The notes under the pieces are model-generated. The model ran no database searches, was not told where the DNA came from, and saw nothing but the letters and a program-made list of their open reading frames with translations. 64,000 bases of DNA from Euzebya pacifica (GTDB lineage Bacteria > Actinomycetota > Nitriliruptoria > Euzebyales > Euzebyaceae). Each line of letters begins with the position of its first letter. Position 1 is the stretch's first letter. Of the stretch, positions 34,328 to 43,078 are shown piece by piece. The position numbers and the translations under genes were made by a program. The DNA lies in the NCBI RefSeq assembly GCF_003344865.1, contig NZ_CP031165.1, forward strand, positions 1,927,910 through 1,991,909. Reading direction: 5' to 3'.

Positions 34328-35745
34328 CCGCGACATCTCCCACGGCCCCCGGATTCACGGAGGTCCTGGACCTCCCCTGCGACCCGGAGCAGGCCCTGGC
34401 CTACGAGCACGGCTGGCAGTCGTGGAGCCCCGCCGGCGTCCACCGGCTCGGCCGCACCAGCCCGCGGCCAGCGATCGAGCGCTGGCAGACCATGGCCTAT
34501 CGCCCCGAGACCCCCGCCCCGGCGACGGGGATCCAGGGGGAGGGGCTGATCGCCCTCCGTCCACACACCGACGGGCCGACGACGATCGTGGCGACCCCGG
34601 ATCCGCATCGGACGATGCCATCGATCCGTGCCGACCTGGTCGACGGTCGCATCGTCGTCACCGCCAACGGCGACGTCACGGTCACCCAGCACGTGGGCGA
34701 CATCCCCGACGCGCTGGCCGCTTGGGGCGACACCCTCGCCACAGCCAAGGACGTCCGCTTGCGGGCACAGGCACCCGGGTGGTGCTCCTGGTACTGCCAC
34801 GGACCCGGTGTCACCGCTGCCGACGTGGCCACGGCGGTCGACGCCGTCACCGCCCAGGACCTCGATGTCCGCGTCATCCAGATCGACGACGGCTACCAGG
34901 CCGACATCGGTGACTGGCTGGACCGCAACACCACCGCCTTCCCCACGCCCCTCACCGAGCTGACCGGCCGCATCGCCGATGCCGGCATGGAGGCCGGGCT
35001 GTGGACCGCACCCTTCTGCGTGGGCGCGGACTCCGCGCTCGCCCGTGCCCACCCGGAGTGGCTGGTCGACGGGGCGCTGGCGAGCGACGCGCACTGGGGC
35101 CAGCCCATCCGCGTCCTCGACGTCACCCATCCGGGTGCCGCCGACCACCTCCACGGACTCTTCGCGACCCTCCGGAGCTGGGGTTTCGCCTACCACAAGG
35201 TCGACTTCGTGTACGCCGGCGCCCTGCCCGGCGGACGGCACGGCGACGCCAGCCCGCTGGATGCCTACGGCGAGGGGCTGCGGATCATCCGCGACGCCAT
35301 CGGTGAGGACGCCACGCTGCTCGGCTGCGGTGCCCCGCTGCTCCCGTCGGTCGGCCGCGTGGACGCCATGCGGGTCTCCCCGGACATCGACCCCGTCTTC
35401 GAGCCCCCCAAGGGCGACGTGTCACAGCCCTCGATGCAGGGAGCGCTGCAGGCCGGCCGCGCCCGCGCCTGGCAGCACGGGCGCCTGTGGGTCAACGACC
35501 CCGACTGCATCCTCGTCCGCGAGGAGGTCGGCCGCCGTGAGGAGTGGGCCGGCTACCTCGACACCCTCGACGGGCTGGCGGTCTCCAGCGATCCCCTCGA
35601 CCGACTCGACCCCCGCGGCCTCGAGCTCACCCGCCACCTGCTGCGCACCAGCGAACCCAGCCCGGCGCCGACCTGGCGGCCGGACCCCGATGACCACGAC
35701 GCCGACCGACTGGTGGGCGAACCCGACGGGGCGGTGACCGCGTGA
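34324..35745 (+). CDS. Alpha-galactosidase, GH36 family
   Basis: 473 residues, shorter than classical GH36 enzymes (about 700), with a reduced N-terminal beta-domain. Clan GH-D motifs are clear: APGWCSWYCHGP, VIQIDDGYQADIGDW, the nucleophile Asp in YHKVDFVYAGAL, and the acid/base Asp in RVSPDIDPVF. It releases alpha-linked galactose from melibiose- or raffinose-type sugars. No signal peptide, so it acts on imported oligosaccharides. Overlaps both neighbours by 4 nt. Confidence 0.85.
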   Translation: MTATSPTAPGFTEVLDLPCDPEQALAYEHGWQSWSPAGVHRLGRTSPRPAIERWQTMAYRPETPAPATGIQGEGLIALRPHTDGPTTIVATPDPHRTMPSIRADLVDGRIVVTANGDVTVTQHVGDIPDALAAWGDTLATAKDVRLRAQAPGWCSWYCHGPGVTAADVATAVDAVTAQDLDVRVIQIDDGYQADIGDWLDRNTTAFPTPLTELTGRIADAGMEAGLWTAPFCVGADSALARAHPEWLVDGALASDAHWGQPIRVLDVTHPGAADHLHGLFATLRSWGFAYHKVDFVYAGALPGGRHGDASPLDAYGEGLRIIRDAIGEDATLLGCGAPLLPSVGRVDAMRVSPDIDPVFEPPKGDVSQPSMQGALQAGRARAWQHGRLWVNDPDCILVREEVGRREEWAGYLDTLDGLAVSSDPLDRLDPRGLELTRHLLRTSEPSPAPTWRPDPDDHDADRLVGEPDGAVTA

Positions 35746-37517
35746 GGATCGGGGTCTGCTGGTATCCCGAGCAGTGGCCCGAGACGGACTGGGCGGACGA
35801 CGTCGCGCGCATGGCCGATCTCGGCCTGCAGGTCGTGCGCATCGGCGAGTTCGCCTGGGCCCGCATGGAACCCCAGCGGGACCGTTGGGACCTCGGCTGG
35901 ATGGATCGTGCCGTGCAGGCCATCGCCGATGCCGGCATGCGGGTGGTCATCGGCACGCCGACGGCCACACCGCCCGTGTGGCTGATGCGCGAACGTCCCG
36001 ACGTCCGCATCGTCGGCACCGACGGCCGCCCCCGCCCCTGGGGAAGCCGCCGCCACACCTGCCCCACGTCGCCGGCCTACCGGGAGGAGTCCGCACGGGT
36101 GACCGCGGTGCTGGCCGACCGCTACGGCGACCACGCGGCCCTGGACGCCTGGCAGATCGACAACGAACCGGGGAACCACGACTCCGCCCGCTGCTGGTGC
36201 CGGGCATGCCAGGACGCGTTCCGCGCCTGGCTCGCCGACCGGTACGGCGACATCGACACCCTCAACGACGCCTGGGGCCAGGCTTTCTGGTCGATGACCT
36301 ACCCCGACTTCGACGCCGTCGAGCTGCCGGCCCCCACCATGACGGTGCACAACCCCAGCCTGGAGCTCGCCCACCGACGGTTCGCCAGCCGGCAGGTGTG
36401 CGAGGGCTTGGCGGTCCAGCGCGACGTGCTCGCCGAGCGGTCGCCCGGCGTGCCGACCTTCACCAACCTCTACATGGGCGACCTCGACATCGATGCCCGC
36501 GCGGTCCACCGCCTCAACGGGATCGGCGCCATCGACAGCTACCCCCACGGCGTGGCCGGCCCCGACGAGGTCGCGTTCAACCTGGACCTGGCCCGCGGCA
36601 GCGCGCTCCAGCCGGGCCAGGGCGTCGAGGCACTGGGTGGACGCGCCTGGGTCGTCGAGCAGCAACCCGGTCCGGTCAACTGGACGGGCGACAACCCTGC
36701 CGTGCCGCCCGGGCAGGTGGGGGAGTGGATCGCCGACGCCGCACGCCAGGGGATCGACACGTTGCTGGTGTTCCGGTGGCGCATGGCCCGCGCCGGGCAG
36801 GAGCAACACCACGCGGCGCTGCTCACCCACGACCGACGCGAGGCCCCCGCCTACGAGGAGGTGCGCGCCGCCGTCGCATCGTTGCCGCGTGACGCCGCGC
36901 CACGGGAGCGCGCCACCGCTGCCGTCGTCGCGGACTACACCGACGCGTGGATCCTCGACATCATCCCGCAGACCCACGGGGCGTCCCACCGCACCCTCGC
37001 CGTCGCCGCCCATCGGGCGCTGCGCGACGCCGGGCACGTCGTCGACGTCGTCGGCGACGACGCCGACCTGACCCGGTACGACATCGTCGCGCTGCCGGCG
37101 TTCCACCGTGTCACCGACGCCAGGTCGGTCACCGTCCAGGCCGCCCTGGACGCCGGCGTCACGGTCGTCGTCGGTCCGCGCAGCCTCGTCCGCGACGACG
37201 AGGCCGTCTGGGTCGACACGGCCACGCCGGCCGGACTCAGCGAACGCCTGGGCGCCCGGGTGGATCGGGCGGGCAGCCCGGGTGGATGGCCGCGCGACAC
37301 GGCACCGTCTGCGGTCCGAACGGCCGACGGCGCAGTCCACGACGCCGGCCCGTGGCTGGAGGCCTACGAGGTGCTCGCCGGCGACGTCGAGGTGCTGGCC
37401 CGAGCCGAGGGCGGGCCCCTCCACGGCCTGCCGGTCGTCGTGCGCCGGGGGTCGCTCGTCGCCATGGGCGCCTCGTCGGCCGCCGCATGGCAGTCCGTGC
37501 TCGAACGGCTGCGCTGA
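35742..37517 (+). CDS. Beta-galactosidase, GH42 family
   Basis: 591 residues from GTG 35742 inside the previous stop (GTGA). It begins IGVCWYPEQWPETDWADDVARM, typical of GH42. The acid/base Glu is in AWQIDNEPGNH and the nucleophile Glu in VVEQQPGPVNW. Three Cys in ARCWCRACQ may bind the structural zinc. C-terminal residues 390-591 form the trimerisation (class-I glutaminase-like) and beta domains, slightly shortened. Cytoplasmic hydrolysis of beta-galactosides, probably plant galactan fragments. Confidence 0.92.
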   Translation: MRIGVCWYPEQWPETDWADDVARMADLGLQVVRIGEFAWARMEPQRDRWDLGWMDRAVQAIADAGMRVVIGTPTATPPVWLMRERPDVRIVGTDGRPRPWGSRRHTCPTSPAYREESARVTAVLADRYGDHAALDAWQIDNEPGNHDSARCWCRACQDAFRAWLADRYGDIDTLNDAWGQAFWSMTYPDFDAVELPAPTMTVHNPSLELAHRRFASRQVCEGLAVQRDVLAERSPGVPTFTNLYMGDLDIDARAVHRLNGIGAIDSYPHGVAGPDEVAFNLDLARGSALQPGQGVEALGGRAWVVEQQPGPVNWTGDNPAVPPGQVGEWIADAARQGIDTLLVFRWRMARAGQEQHHAALLTHDRREAPAYEEVRAAVASLPRDAAPRERATAAVVADYTDAWILDIIPQTHGASHRTLAVAAHRALRDAGHVVDVVGDDADLTRYDIVALPAFHRVTDARSVTVQAALDAGVTVVVGPRSLVRDDEAVWVDTATPAGLSERLGARVDRAGSPGGWPRDTAPSAVRTADGAVHDAGPWLEAYEVLAGDVEVLARAEGGPLHGLPVVVRRGSLVAMGASSAAAWQSVLERLR

Positions 37518-37520
37518 GTC

Positions 37521-37578
37521 GCTTTCGGAAGCGAAAGCTACGACGGTCTTGACAAGCAAACGAAAGTGGCTGTACACC
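37521..37578 (+). promoter_or_regulatory. galT promoter with CTTTCG/CGAAAG operator
   Basis: TTGACA (37549-37554) and TACACC (37573-37578) are 18 bp apart. Just upstream is GCTTTCG-GAAG-CGAAAGC, a perfect 7-bp inverted repeat (37521-37538), and a further CGAAAG lies in the spacer (37561-37566), 29 bp from the previous copy. Position suggests repression by the DeoR protein encoded at 33470. Confidence 0.62.
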
Positions 37579-37588
37579 TGCTCGTCAC

Positions 37589-38776
37589 ATGGCGGACATG
37601 ATCGAGCGACGCAACTTCCAGCATGCCGATGGGCGCTGGTTGTACCTCTACGGCGATGCTGACGGCAGTTCACTTCCGGCGACGCTGCCCGATGACGAGG
37701 TTGCGGTTGCGGAACCCCCCGCCATCCACCAGCGGTACAACGCCCTGCGCGACAGCTGGGTCGCGGTCTCGCCAGCCCGCAACACCCGGCCACACGCGCC
37801 ATCGGCCCGCGCCGCCGCATCCGGCTGCCCGCTGTGCCCGGGTGGGCCCGAGGTGCCCGTCGACTACGCCGCCGCCGTCTTCGACAACCGGTTCCCCTCC
37901 TTCGTGCCCGAGCCACCGGCCGCCCCCGCCGGACCGTCGCTGCCGACCCTGCCCGCGCTGACCGCACCCTCGCGCGGTCGGTGCGAAGTGGTGCTGTACA
38001 CCCCGACCCACACGGGCTCCCTCGCCACCCTCACCGACGCCGAGCTGGCAAGGGTCATCGCCATCTGGGCAGACCGCTCCAGCGCCCTGTGGGCCGATCC
38101 GGCCAACCGCGTCGTGATGGTCTTCGAGAACCGGGGTGAAGCGGTCGGTGCCACGCTGTCCCACCCCCACGGCCAGATCTACGCGCTGGACCGCATCCCC
38201 CCGGCCGTCGCCCATCGCACCGCCGCCCTGGCCACGCACCGCGCCCGCACCGGCGCGTCGCTGTCACAGGCCGTCGTGGACGTCGACGCCGCCAGCGACC
38301 GCTGCCTGTTCCTCGACGACGCCTTCGTGGCAGCCGTGCCCTTCGCACCCGACTGGCCCTTCGAGGTGCACGTCCGAGCACGCCGCGAGGGCGCCCGCCG
38401 ACTGCAGGACCTGACCGCGGAGGAACGGGTGTCCCTCGCCCTCGCGCTGCGCACCGTCGTCACCGCCTACGACCGGGTCTGGGACGAACCGATGGCCTAC
38501 CTGATGGTCTGCCACGAGGCACCCGCCGATGCCGAGGGCCTGCCCGTCGCGGACCATCGCCTGGCCTTCGAGTTCCTCCCGCCCCACCGTTCGCCCGCCA
38601 AGCTCAAGGTCCGCGCCAGCGTCGAGACCGCGCTGGGTGTCTTCATCAACGACACCCTGCCCGAGGACTCCGCTGCCCTGCTGCGCGCCGCCGCCCCCCA
38701 GCCGGGGCCGGAGCAGCGCGCGGCCATCCCCCGCCTGGAGATCGCTGCAGACCGACCGGCTGCACCGACCGGGTGA
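37589..38776 (+). CDS. galT: Galactose-1-phosphate uridylyltransferase
   Basis: 395 residues. The catalytic HPHGQIYAL (HxHxQ) is intact; the zinc-ligand region shows CPLCPGG. RYNALRDSWVAVSPAR and FENRGEAVGATLSHPHGQ are typical of class I GalT. It swaps galactose-1-phosphate with UDP-glucose. ATG 37589 is only 10 nt beyond the -10, so the mRNA is leaderless or nearly so; ATG 37598 is an alternative. No galE is present in the window. Confidence 0.93.
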   Translation: MADMIERRNFQHADGRWLYLYGDADGSSLPATLPDDEVAVAEPPAIHQRYNALRDSWVAVSPARNTRPHAPSARAAASGCPLCPGGPEVPVDYAAAVFDNRFPSFVPEPPAAPAGPSLPTLPALTAPSRGRCEVVLYTPTHTGSLATLTDAELARVIAIWADRSSALWADPANRVVMVFENRGEAVGATLSHPHGQIYALDRIPPAVAHRTAALATHRARTGASLSQAVVDVDAASDRCLFLDDAFVAAVPFAPDWPFEVHVRARREGARRLQDLTAEERVSLALALRTVVTAYDRVWDEPMAYLMVCHEAPADAEGLPVADHRLAFEFLPPHRSPAKLKVRASVETALGVFINDTLPEDSAALLRAAAPQPGPEQRAAIPRLEIAADRPAAPTG

Positions 38777-38838
38777 CCACAGATCTGCGTCATGCGACGC
38801 CGGCCACCCGGCCTGCGTCCGACACGAAGGGGAGAGAC

Positions 38839-40266
38839 ATGAGCCGATATCGCTGGCTGGGACTCGTGATGGTCCTGGCAATGCTTGCCGCCGCGTGCGG
38901 CAGCGAGGTCAGCACCGACGAGGACGCCGAGGACACCACGGCCGACACCGCCGAGACCGCTGACGACGCTGCCGAGGAGGACGCTGCCGAGGAAGAGCCT
39001 GCCGAGGAGGCACCCGTCGAGGAGGAGCCTGCCGACGACGACGGCGCGTCCGATGGCGAGGTCGCCCTCCGCTGGCGCACCCGGCCCGACAACCAGGCCG
39101 AGATCGACGTCTACTCCGAGGTCAGCGAGACCGTGGACGGCGAATGGGACGGCGTGACGCTGGCCTACGAGCCCGGCGGCTCCGAGACCTCCTCCTACCA
39201 GGACGTGCTGCGCACCGAGATCGCCGCAGGCACCGCCCCCGACGTCTTCTGGATCCCCGGCACCGACGTGGCCGACTTCGCCACCCGTGGCCTGATCCTC
39301 GACCTTCGCGAGCTGGCCGAGTCCTCCGATGCCTACGCCGGCGACGACGCCTACTACAGCCAGGTCATGGACCTGCTGACGGTGTCGCCCGACGCCGGCG
39401 ACAACTCCTCGCTGTGGGGCCTTCCCCGCGACGTGTCGGCCTTCGCCCTGTACCTCAACATGGACCTGATCGAGGAGGCCGGCGCCGCCGACCCCCGCGA
39501 GCTCGCCGCCAGCGGTGAGTGGGACTGGGACGCCTTCCGGGAGGTCGCCGACGCCGTCGCCGCCCTCGACCCGCAGATCAACGGCTTCGGCATGAACAAC
39601 TGGTGGGCCAACCCCGGCTACTGGATCAACGCGGCCGGCGGCTCCTTCTTCACCGACGACCGAACCGGCTGCGCGGTCAACACCGACGAGTCCATCCAGG
39701 GCCTGGAGTTCATGACCGGCCTGTACCAGGACGGCATCGCGGTTCCCTACGGCGAGGACGCCGAACCCCCGTTCCTGGCCGGCCAGGTCGGCATGTTCAT
39801 GAACGGGCGCTGGGCCACCCCGGGCACCCGCGCCTCCGCCACCTTCGACTGGGACGTCGTCAAGCTCCCCGACGGCCCCGGTGGCCCCTCCAACTGGCTG
39901 TTCTGGGGTGCCTACGTCGTCAACGCCAACACCGAGCACCCCGAGGAGGCCTTCGAGCTGGTCACCCGCCTGACCGACGGCGCCGTCCAGGGCACCATCG
40001 CCGAGCTGGGGGCCAACATCCCCTCGCGCATCGACGACCCGGCCGTGATCGAGACCTTCCTCGGCTTCACCCCGCCGGAGAACAACCAGGCGTTCGTCGA
40101 CGGGATCAGCGAGAACCCGGTCGCCGAGGGTCCGCTGTGGCAGGGCGACTGGCCGGCGTTCGACTCGGCCCTGGCCCCGCAGATCGAGGCGCTCGTCGCG
40201 GGCGACACCTCGCTGGAGGACTTCCAGGCCACGGCCTGCGACGCGCTGGACGCCACCTTCCAGTAG
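38839..40266 (+). CDS. Sugar ABC transporter substrate-binding lipoprotein
   Basis: 475 residues from ATG 38839 (GGGGAG upstream). The lipobox is MLAAACGS, followed by a 50-residue Glu/Ala-rich linker. The fold is the extracellular solute-binding family 1: LRTEIAAGTAPDVFWIPGTD, LWGLPRDVSAFALYLNMDLIEEAG, FLAGQVGMFMNGRWATPG. It likely captures galactosides outside the membrane. Second gene of the galT transcript, separated from the permeases by a strong hairpin. Confidence 0.92.
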   Translation: MSRYRWLGLVMVLAMLAAACGSEVSTDEDAEDTTADTAETADDAAEEDAAEEEPAEEAPVEEEPADDDGASDGEVALRWRTRPDNQAEIDVYSEVSETVDGEWDGVTLAYEPGGSETSSYQDVLRTEIAAGTAPDVFWIPGTDVADFATRGLILDLRELAESSDAYAGDDAYYSQVMDLLTVSPDAGDNSSLWGLPRDVSAFALYLNMDLIEEAGAADPRELAASGEWDWDAFREVADAVAALDPQINGFGMNNWWANPGYWINAAGGSFFTDDRTGCAVNTDESIQGLEFMTGLYQDGIAVPYGEDAEPPFLAGQVGMFMNGRWATPGTRASATFDWDVVKLPDGPGGPSNWLFWGAYVVNANTEHPEEAFELVTRLTDGAVQGTIAELGANIPSRIDDPAVIETFLGFTPPENNQAFVDGISENPVAEGPLWQGDWPAFDSALAPQIEALVAGDTSLEDFQATACDALDATFQ

Positions 40267-40281
40267 GTCCCCAGTCCAGCC

Positions 40282-40322
40282 CCGCCGGGGTGCGTTCGCC
40301 ATCGCGCTGCGCACCCCGGCGG
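40282..40322 (+). terminator. Intra-operon hairpin after the binding-protein gene
   Basis: Perfect 13-bp arms CCGCCGGGGTGCG and CGCACCCCGGCGG with a 15-nt loop lie between the binding protein and first permease. It probably terminates partly or protects the upstream mRNA, giving more binding protein than permease. Confidence 0.65.
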
Positions 40323-40341
40323 CATCACCACCGGAGCCACC

Positions 40342-41985
40342 ATGACCGCCACGACCACCTCCCCCAAGGGACGGATCGGCGACGTGTCCGCAACCGCGTG
40401 GACCGCGGCCCTGACGGGCTGGCACACCGTCCACCTCGTGGGTGCGGTCGTGGCGGCCCTCGTGCTCCTCGGCAGCGACGAACCCAGCGGCGCGGTCGCG
40501 ATCGGGTTGCTCGTCACCGCGATCGCCGCTGCCGTCGCTGACCTCGTCACCATCGTCGGTCTCCGTCGTCGACGTCCCGCCGGCCTGCTCGGCACCGTCG
40601 TCATCGGCTACCTGACCGCTGTGGGCGCGGCCGCCGTGCTGCTGCAACGGCTGGGTGTCTTCACCGGCATGGATGCCCTCGGCGACACCTTCGTCCGAGG
40701 CGTGCCGTTCCTGCTGCTCGCCGTGGCCGCCTACGCCGCGACCGCGTCGACGCGGCTGGCCCGGGTGGCCCGCTGGGTCGCCATCGCCTCCCTGGCCGCC
40801 ATGCTGATCGCCGTCGGGCTCCTGCCCGGCCTGCTGACCTTCGTCGGCCGCCTCGCCGGGGGCACCGAGCTGGCCCTGCTCGTCATCGCGGTCACGGGCG
40901 CGGTCGTGGCCTTCCGAAGCCGACGCAGCGACGTGGTCCAGCACCTTCGCGCCACCCGCGCAACGAGCGCCACCCTCGACGGCCTGCTGTTCGTCAGCCC
41001 CAACGCCCTGGGCTTCCTCGCCTTCTTCGCCGGCCCGCTGCTGTTCAGCCTGTGGGTCAGCCTCAACGACTGGGACGCCTTCGGCACCCCGGACTTCATC
41101 GGGCTGGCCAACTACGTGCGCATCGTGTCGCTCAGCGTGGCCACCGCCGAGGCCGGGCAGCTGGGCAACGAGGTCCTGCTGTCGGGGTACACCGAGGTCC
41201 TGCGCCTCGGCAACATCGTCATCGGCGCCCAGGACCCGGTCTTCTGGAAGTCGATCGTCAACATCGTGGTGTTCGCCGCCCTCGCCATCCCGCTGTCGGT
41301 GATCCCGGCGCTCGGGCTGGCCTCGCTGCTCAACAGCGACGCGCCGGGCATCAAGGCCTTCCGCGCCATCTACTTCGTCCCCTCCATCGCGGGCGTGGTG
41401 GCCGTCGCGCTGATCTGGCGACAGCTGTTCAACGCGACCGTCGGCTGGGTCAACTACCTGCTCGACCGGCTCGCGGTGGCCTGGTCCGCCCTGCCGTTCA
41501 CCCCCGAGCTGGTCGCGGGCCAACCGCAGTGGCTCAGCGACGACGGCCTCGCGCTGATCTCCCTCGTCATCGTGTTCGCCTGGCAGTACGTCGGCTTCAA
41601 CACCGTCCTGTTCCTCGCCGGCCTGCAGTCCATCGACCCGACCCTGACGGAGGCGGCCATGATCGACGGCGCCAACCGTTGGCAGCGGTTCCGCTACATC
41701 ACCCTGCCGCAGCTGGCCCCGACCACCTTCTTCGTGGTCGCCTCCACCGGCATCCTCGCGCTGCAGCTGTTCGGCGAGGCCGTCGTGTTGTTCCCGACCT
41801 ACACCCCGGTCGGCTCCGGCCCGCAGGGGTCGACCCTCACCCCCGTGGTCTACCTCTACGACCAGGGCTTCCGACGGTTCGCCCAGGGCTACGCCTCGGC
41901 CGTCGCCTGGGTCCTGTTCCTCCTGATCTTCGCGTTCACCTTCGTGCAGTTCCGCCGCCAGCGGGCTGACGTGGAAGGGGTCTGA
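40342..41985 (+). CDS. Sugar ABC transporter permease with extra N-terminal membrane region
   Basis: 547 residues, much longer than the usual 300 for MalF/UgpA-type permeases. Residues 1-200 hold about six extra hydrophobic segments with no recognised domain. The permease proper (from DGLLFVSPNALGFLAFFAGPLLFS) contains the EAA loop EAAMIDGANRWQRFRYITLPQL for ATPase contact. It pairs with the next gene. No ATPase gene is present, so a shared MsmK-type ATPase elsewhere must drive uptake. Confidence 0.88.
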   Translation: MTATTTSPKGRIGDVSATAWTAALTGWHTVHLVGAVVAALVLLGSDEPSGAVAIGLLVTAIAAAVADLVTIVGLRRRRPAGLLGTVVIGYLTAVGAAAVLLQRLGVFTGMDALGDTFVRGVPFLLLAVAAYAATASTRLARVARWVAIASLAAMLIAVGLLPGLLTFVGRLAGGTELALLVIAVTGAVVAFRSRRSDVVQHLRATRATSATLDGLLFVSPNALGFLAFFAGPLLFSLWVSLNDWDAFGTPDFIGLANYVRIVSLSVATAEAGQLGNEVLLSGYTEVLRLGNIVIGAQDPVFWKSIVNIVVFAALAIPLSVIPALGLASLLNSDAPGIKAFRAIYFVPSIAGVVAVALIWRQLFNATVGWVNYLLDRLAVAWSALPFTPELVAGQPQWLSDDGLALISLVIVFAWQYVGFNTVLFLAGLQSIDPTLTEAAMIDGANRWQRFRYITLPQLAPTTFFVVASTGILALQLFGEAVVLFPTYTPVGSGPQGSTLTPVVYLYDQGFRRFAQGYASAVAWVLFLLIFAFTFVQFRRQRADVEGV

Positions 41986-41987
41986 CC

Positions 41988-43067
41988 ATGGCCGACACCA
42001 CCACCCACCGGACGGCGACGGCCTCCGGAGCCGCGCTGTCGGACAGCGAACGCCGCGGACGCCGGCGCGAACGCCTGCGTCGCGCCGGGCTCTACACCGT
42101 CCTGACCGTCGTCGGGCTGGGACTGCTGTTCCCCTTCCTCGTGGTCGCCGGCGCCTCGCTGAAGGCACGCGACGACATCTTCCGCTACCCGCCCCGCCTG
42201 CTGCCCTACAGCCAGGACGTCGCCCAGGTCGCCGGCCAGGACGAGGCGCTGCCCCTCTACGACATCGACGGGGAGGAACGAGTCCTGCTGGAGGGCGTCG
42301 GCGGCGGCGACGGGGCGTTCGCGCTGCCGGAGGACCCGACCGACGTGGTCGAGGCGAACATCCGCACCGCGACGACGGTCGACAGCGTGACCGCACGGAC
42401 CGAGAACTTCGGCGAGGTCCTGGACCAGCAGAACCTCGGCCGGTCGCTCACCAACACGATCCTCGTGACCGTGCTCGTCGTCGGCGGGACGGTCCTGACC
42501 TCGCTGATGGGTGGCTACGCGTTCGCCCGCATCAGCTTCCCCGGCCGCGATGCGCTGTTCCTCGTCTACATCGGTTCGATCATGGTGCCGTTCGTCATCC
42601 TGATCGTGCCGCTCTACCAGGTGATGGTCGGGCTCGGCTGGGTCGATTCACTGGCGGCGCTGGTGTTCCCGTTCGTGTTCAACGCCTACGGGACGTTCCT
42701 CATCCGCCAGTTCTTCGTCTCCATCCCCAAGGAGCTGGAGGAAGCCGCCGTGCTCGACGGCGCCAGCCGCTGGACCATCCTGTGGCGCATCTTCGTGCCC
42801 CTGTCGGCACCGGCCATCGCGACCCTGTCGACCTTCATGTTCCTGTACGCGTGGAACAGCTTCGTGTGGCCCTTCATCGTCATCAACGCCGGCAACACCG
42901 ACAACCACGTGCTGACCCTGTCGCTGCAGCAGCTCGGTGGCCGTGCAGCCGACACGCCCAACCTCATCTTCGCCGCCGTCATCATCGCGATCGCCGTCCC
43001 CGTCACGGTGTTCGTCCTGGCCCAGCGGTACTTCGTGGAGAACCTCGCGAGCAGCGGGATCAAGTAG
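41988..43067 (+). CDS. Sugar ABC transporter permease (MalG type)
   Basis: 359 residues, starting 2 nt after the previous stop. One membrane segment (VLTVVGLGLLFPFLVVAGASL) is followed by a periplasmic-side insert of about 100 residues, then five segments with the EAA loop EEAAVLDGASRWTILWRIFVPLSAP. The end YFVENLASSGIK is typical (GAVKG-like terminus). Confidence 0.9.
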   Translation: MADTTTHRTATASGAALSDSERRGRRRERLRRAGLYTVLTVVGLGLLFPFLVVAGASLKARDDIFRYPPRLLPYSQDVAQVAGQDEALPLYDIDGEERVLLEGVGGGDGAFALPEDPTDVVEANIRTATTVDSVTARTENFGEVLDQQNLGRSLTNTILVTVLVVGGTVLTSLMGGYAFARISFPGRDALFLVYIGSIMVPFVILIVPLYQVMVGLGWVDSLAALVFPFVFNAYGTFLIRQFFVSIPKELEEAAVLDGASRWTILWRIFVPLSAPAIATLSTFMFLYAWNSFVWPFIVINAGNTDNHVLTLSLQQLGGRAADTPNLIFAAVIIAIAVPVTVFVLAQRYFVENLASSGIK

Positions 43068-43078
43068 GAGCAGTCATC

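Noticed and set aside
38497-42396. 1299-residue open frame on the minus strand
   Set aside because: It lies opposite galT and the ABC transporter genes, which have clear family motifs, ribosome sites and a coupled layout. The minus frame is a low-complexity by-product of GC-rich codons.
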